Shown here: positions 7,488-7,602 of the stretch, in pieces
How positions within the stretch are numbered: the stretch's first letter is position 1
How the letters are laid out: the number at the start of each line of letters is the position of its first letter
Assembly: GCA_016934605.1 (NCBI GenBank)
Contig: JAFGSO010000419.1
Location: 1 to 7,602 of the forward strand
From: Calditrichota bacterium
GTDB taxonomy: Bacteria > Calditrichota > Calditrichia > RBG-13-44-9
Length of the DNA stretch: 7,602 bases
Direction: 5' to 3'
The notes under the pieces: generated by a model
What the model saw: only the letters and a program-made list of their open reading frames with translations
Databases searched by the model: none
Told to the model about the DNA's origin: nothing
Made by a program: the position numbers and the translations under genes

Positions 7488-7602
7488 CTATACTTTTCCG
7501 GTTACTGCCTCTTCCCCATACTTACGTTTAATTCTGGCGGTTCTTCTGGTCCCGATTTTCTCTGAAACAATTTCCATAACAGCATAAATCACCGGTATAA
7601 CA
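7488..7602 (-). CDS. C-terminal tail of a membrane protein, possibly RND efflux transporter (5' part beyond window)
   Basis: An open frame enters from the right edge and ends at TAG (7490-7488), giving 37 visible residues. It begins VIPVIYAVMEIVSEKIG and ends in a basic, charged tail, RRTARIKRKYGEEAVTGKV. The pattern of a last hydrophobic helix ending in a VxPVxY block followed by a short charged cytoplasmic tail is what HAE1/AcrB-type RND transporters show at their C-terminus. That is a resemblance by eye on a very short piece; another polytopic membrane protein is possible. The other two minus-strand frames here are not supported: one of them stops within 25 codons. It is separated from glgM by 233 nt, so there is no reason to link it functionally to the glucan genes. 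Confidence 0.5.
   Translation of the reverse strand, partial: VIPVIYAVMEIVSEKIGTRRTARIKRKYGEEAVTGKV

Overview
The window reads as one strand-coherent stretch of carbohydrate metabolism. All five genes lie on the minus strand, so transcription runs from high to low coordinates. In gene order it holds the last 37 codons of an unrelated gene that is probably an RND-type efflux transporter (7602-7488), a GT4 glycogen-synthase-like glucosyltransferase of the actinobacterial GlgM/GlgA type (7254-6034), the maltosyltransferase GlgE (5836-3851), a trehalose synthase-maltokinase fusion TreS-Mak (3832-491), and the first 159 codons of the maltooligosyltrehalose trehalohydrolase TreZ (477 to the left edge). 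There is no sign of tRNA, rRNA, CRISPR, insertion sequences or other mobile DNA.

Together the genes form an almost complete maltose-1-phosphate (M1P) route to alpha-glucan. By family knowledge, GlgM makes M1P from ADP-glucose plus glucose-1-phosphate. TreS isomerises trehalose to maltose, and the fused maltokinase phosphorylates maltose to M1P. GlgE adds the maltosyl unit of M1P to alpha-1,4-glucan. TreZ, with TreY, returns glucan ends to free trehalose. Two M1P sources, the polymerase and a glucan-to-trehalose return step therefore sit in one locus. The branching enzyme GlgB and TreY are not in the window; they may lie beyond the left edge or elsewhere.

glgE, treS-mak and treZ are tightly packed (gaps of 18 and 13 nt), which suggests one transcript. 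A 197-nt spacer separates glgM from glgE. It holds a very A+T-rich leader and a spaced inverted repeat, so glgE-treS-treZ may have its own promoter. A 233-nt spacer upstream of glgM holds a reasonable Bacteroidota-type promoter (TTG, 20 nt, TACATTTG).

The organism is a bacterium of moderate, slightly A+T-leaning base composition. The promoter look-alike points toward the Bacteroidota/Balneolota/Rhodothermota/Chlorobiota side, while clear Shine-Dalgarno sites before glgM, glgE and treS argue against a typical Bacteroidia member. This placement is inference and weak. The gene set itself is a known pathway; its arrangement and probable non-actinobacterial host are the interesting part.
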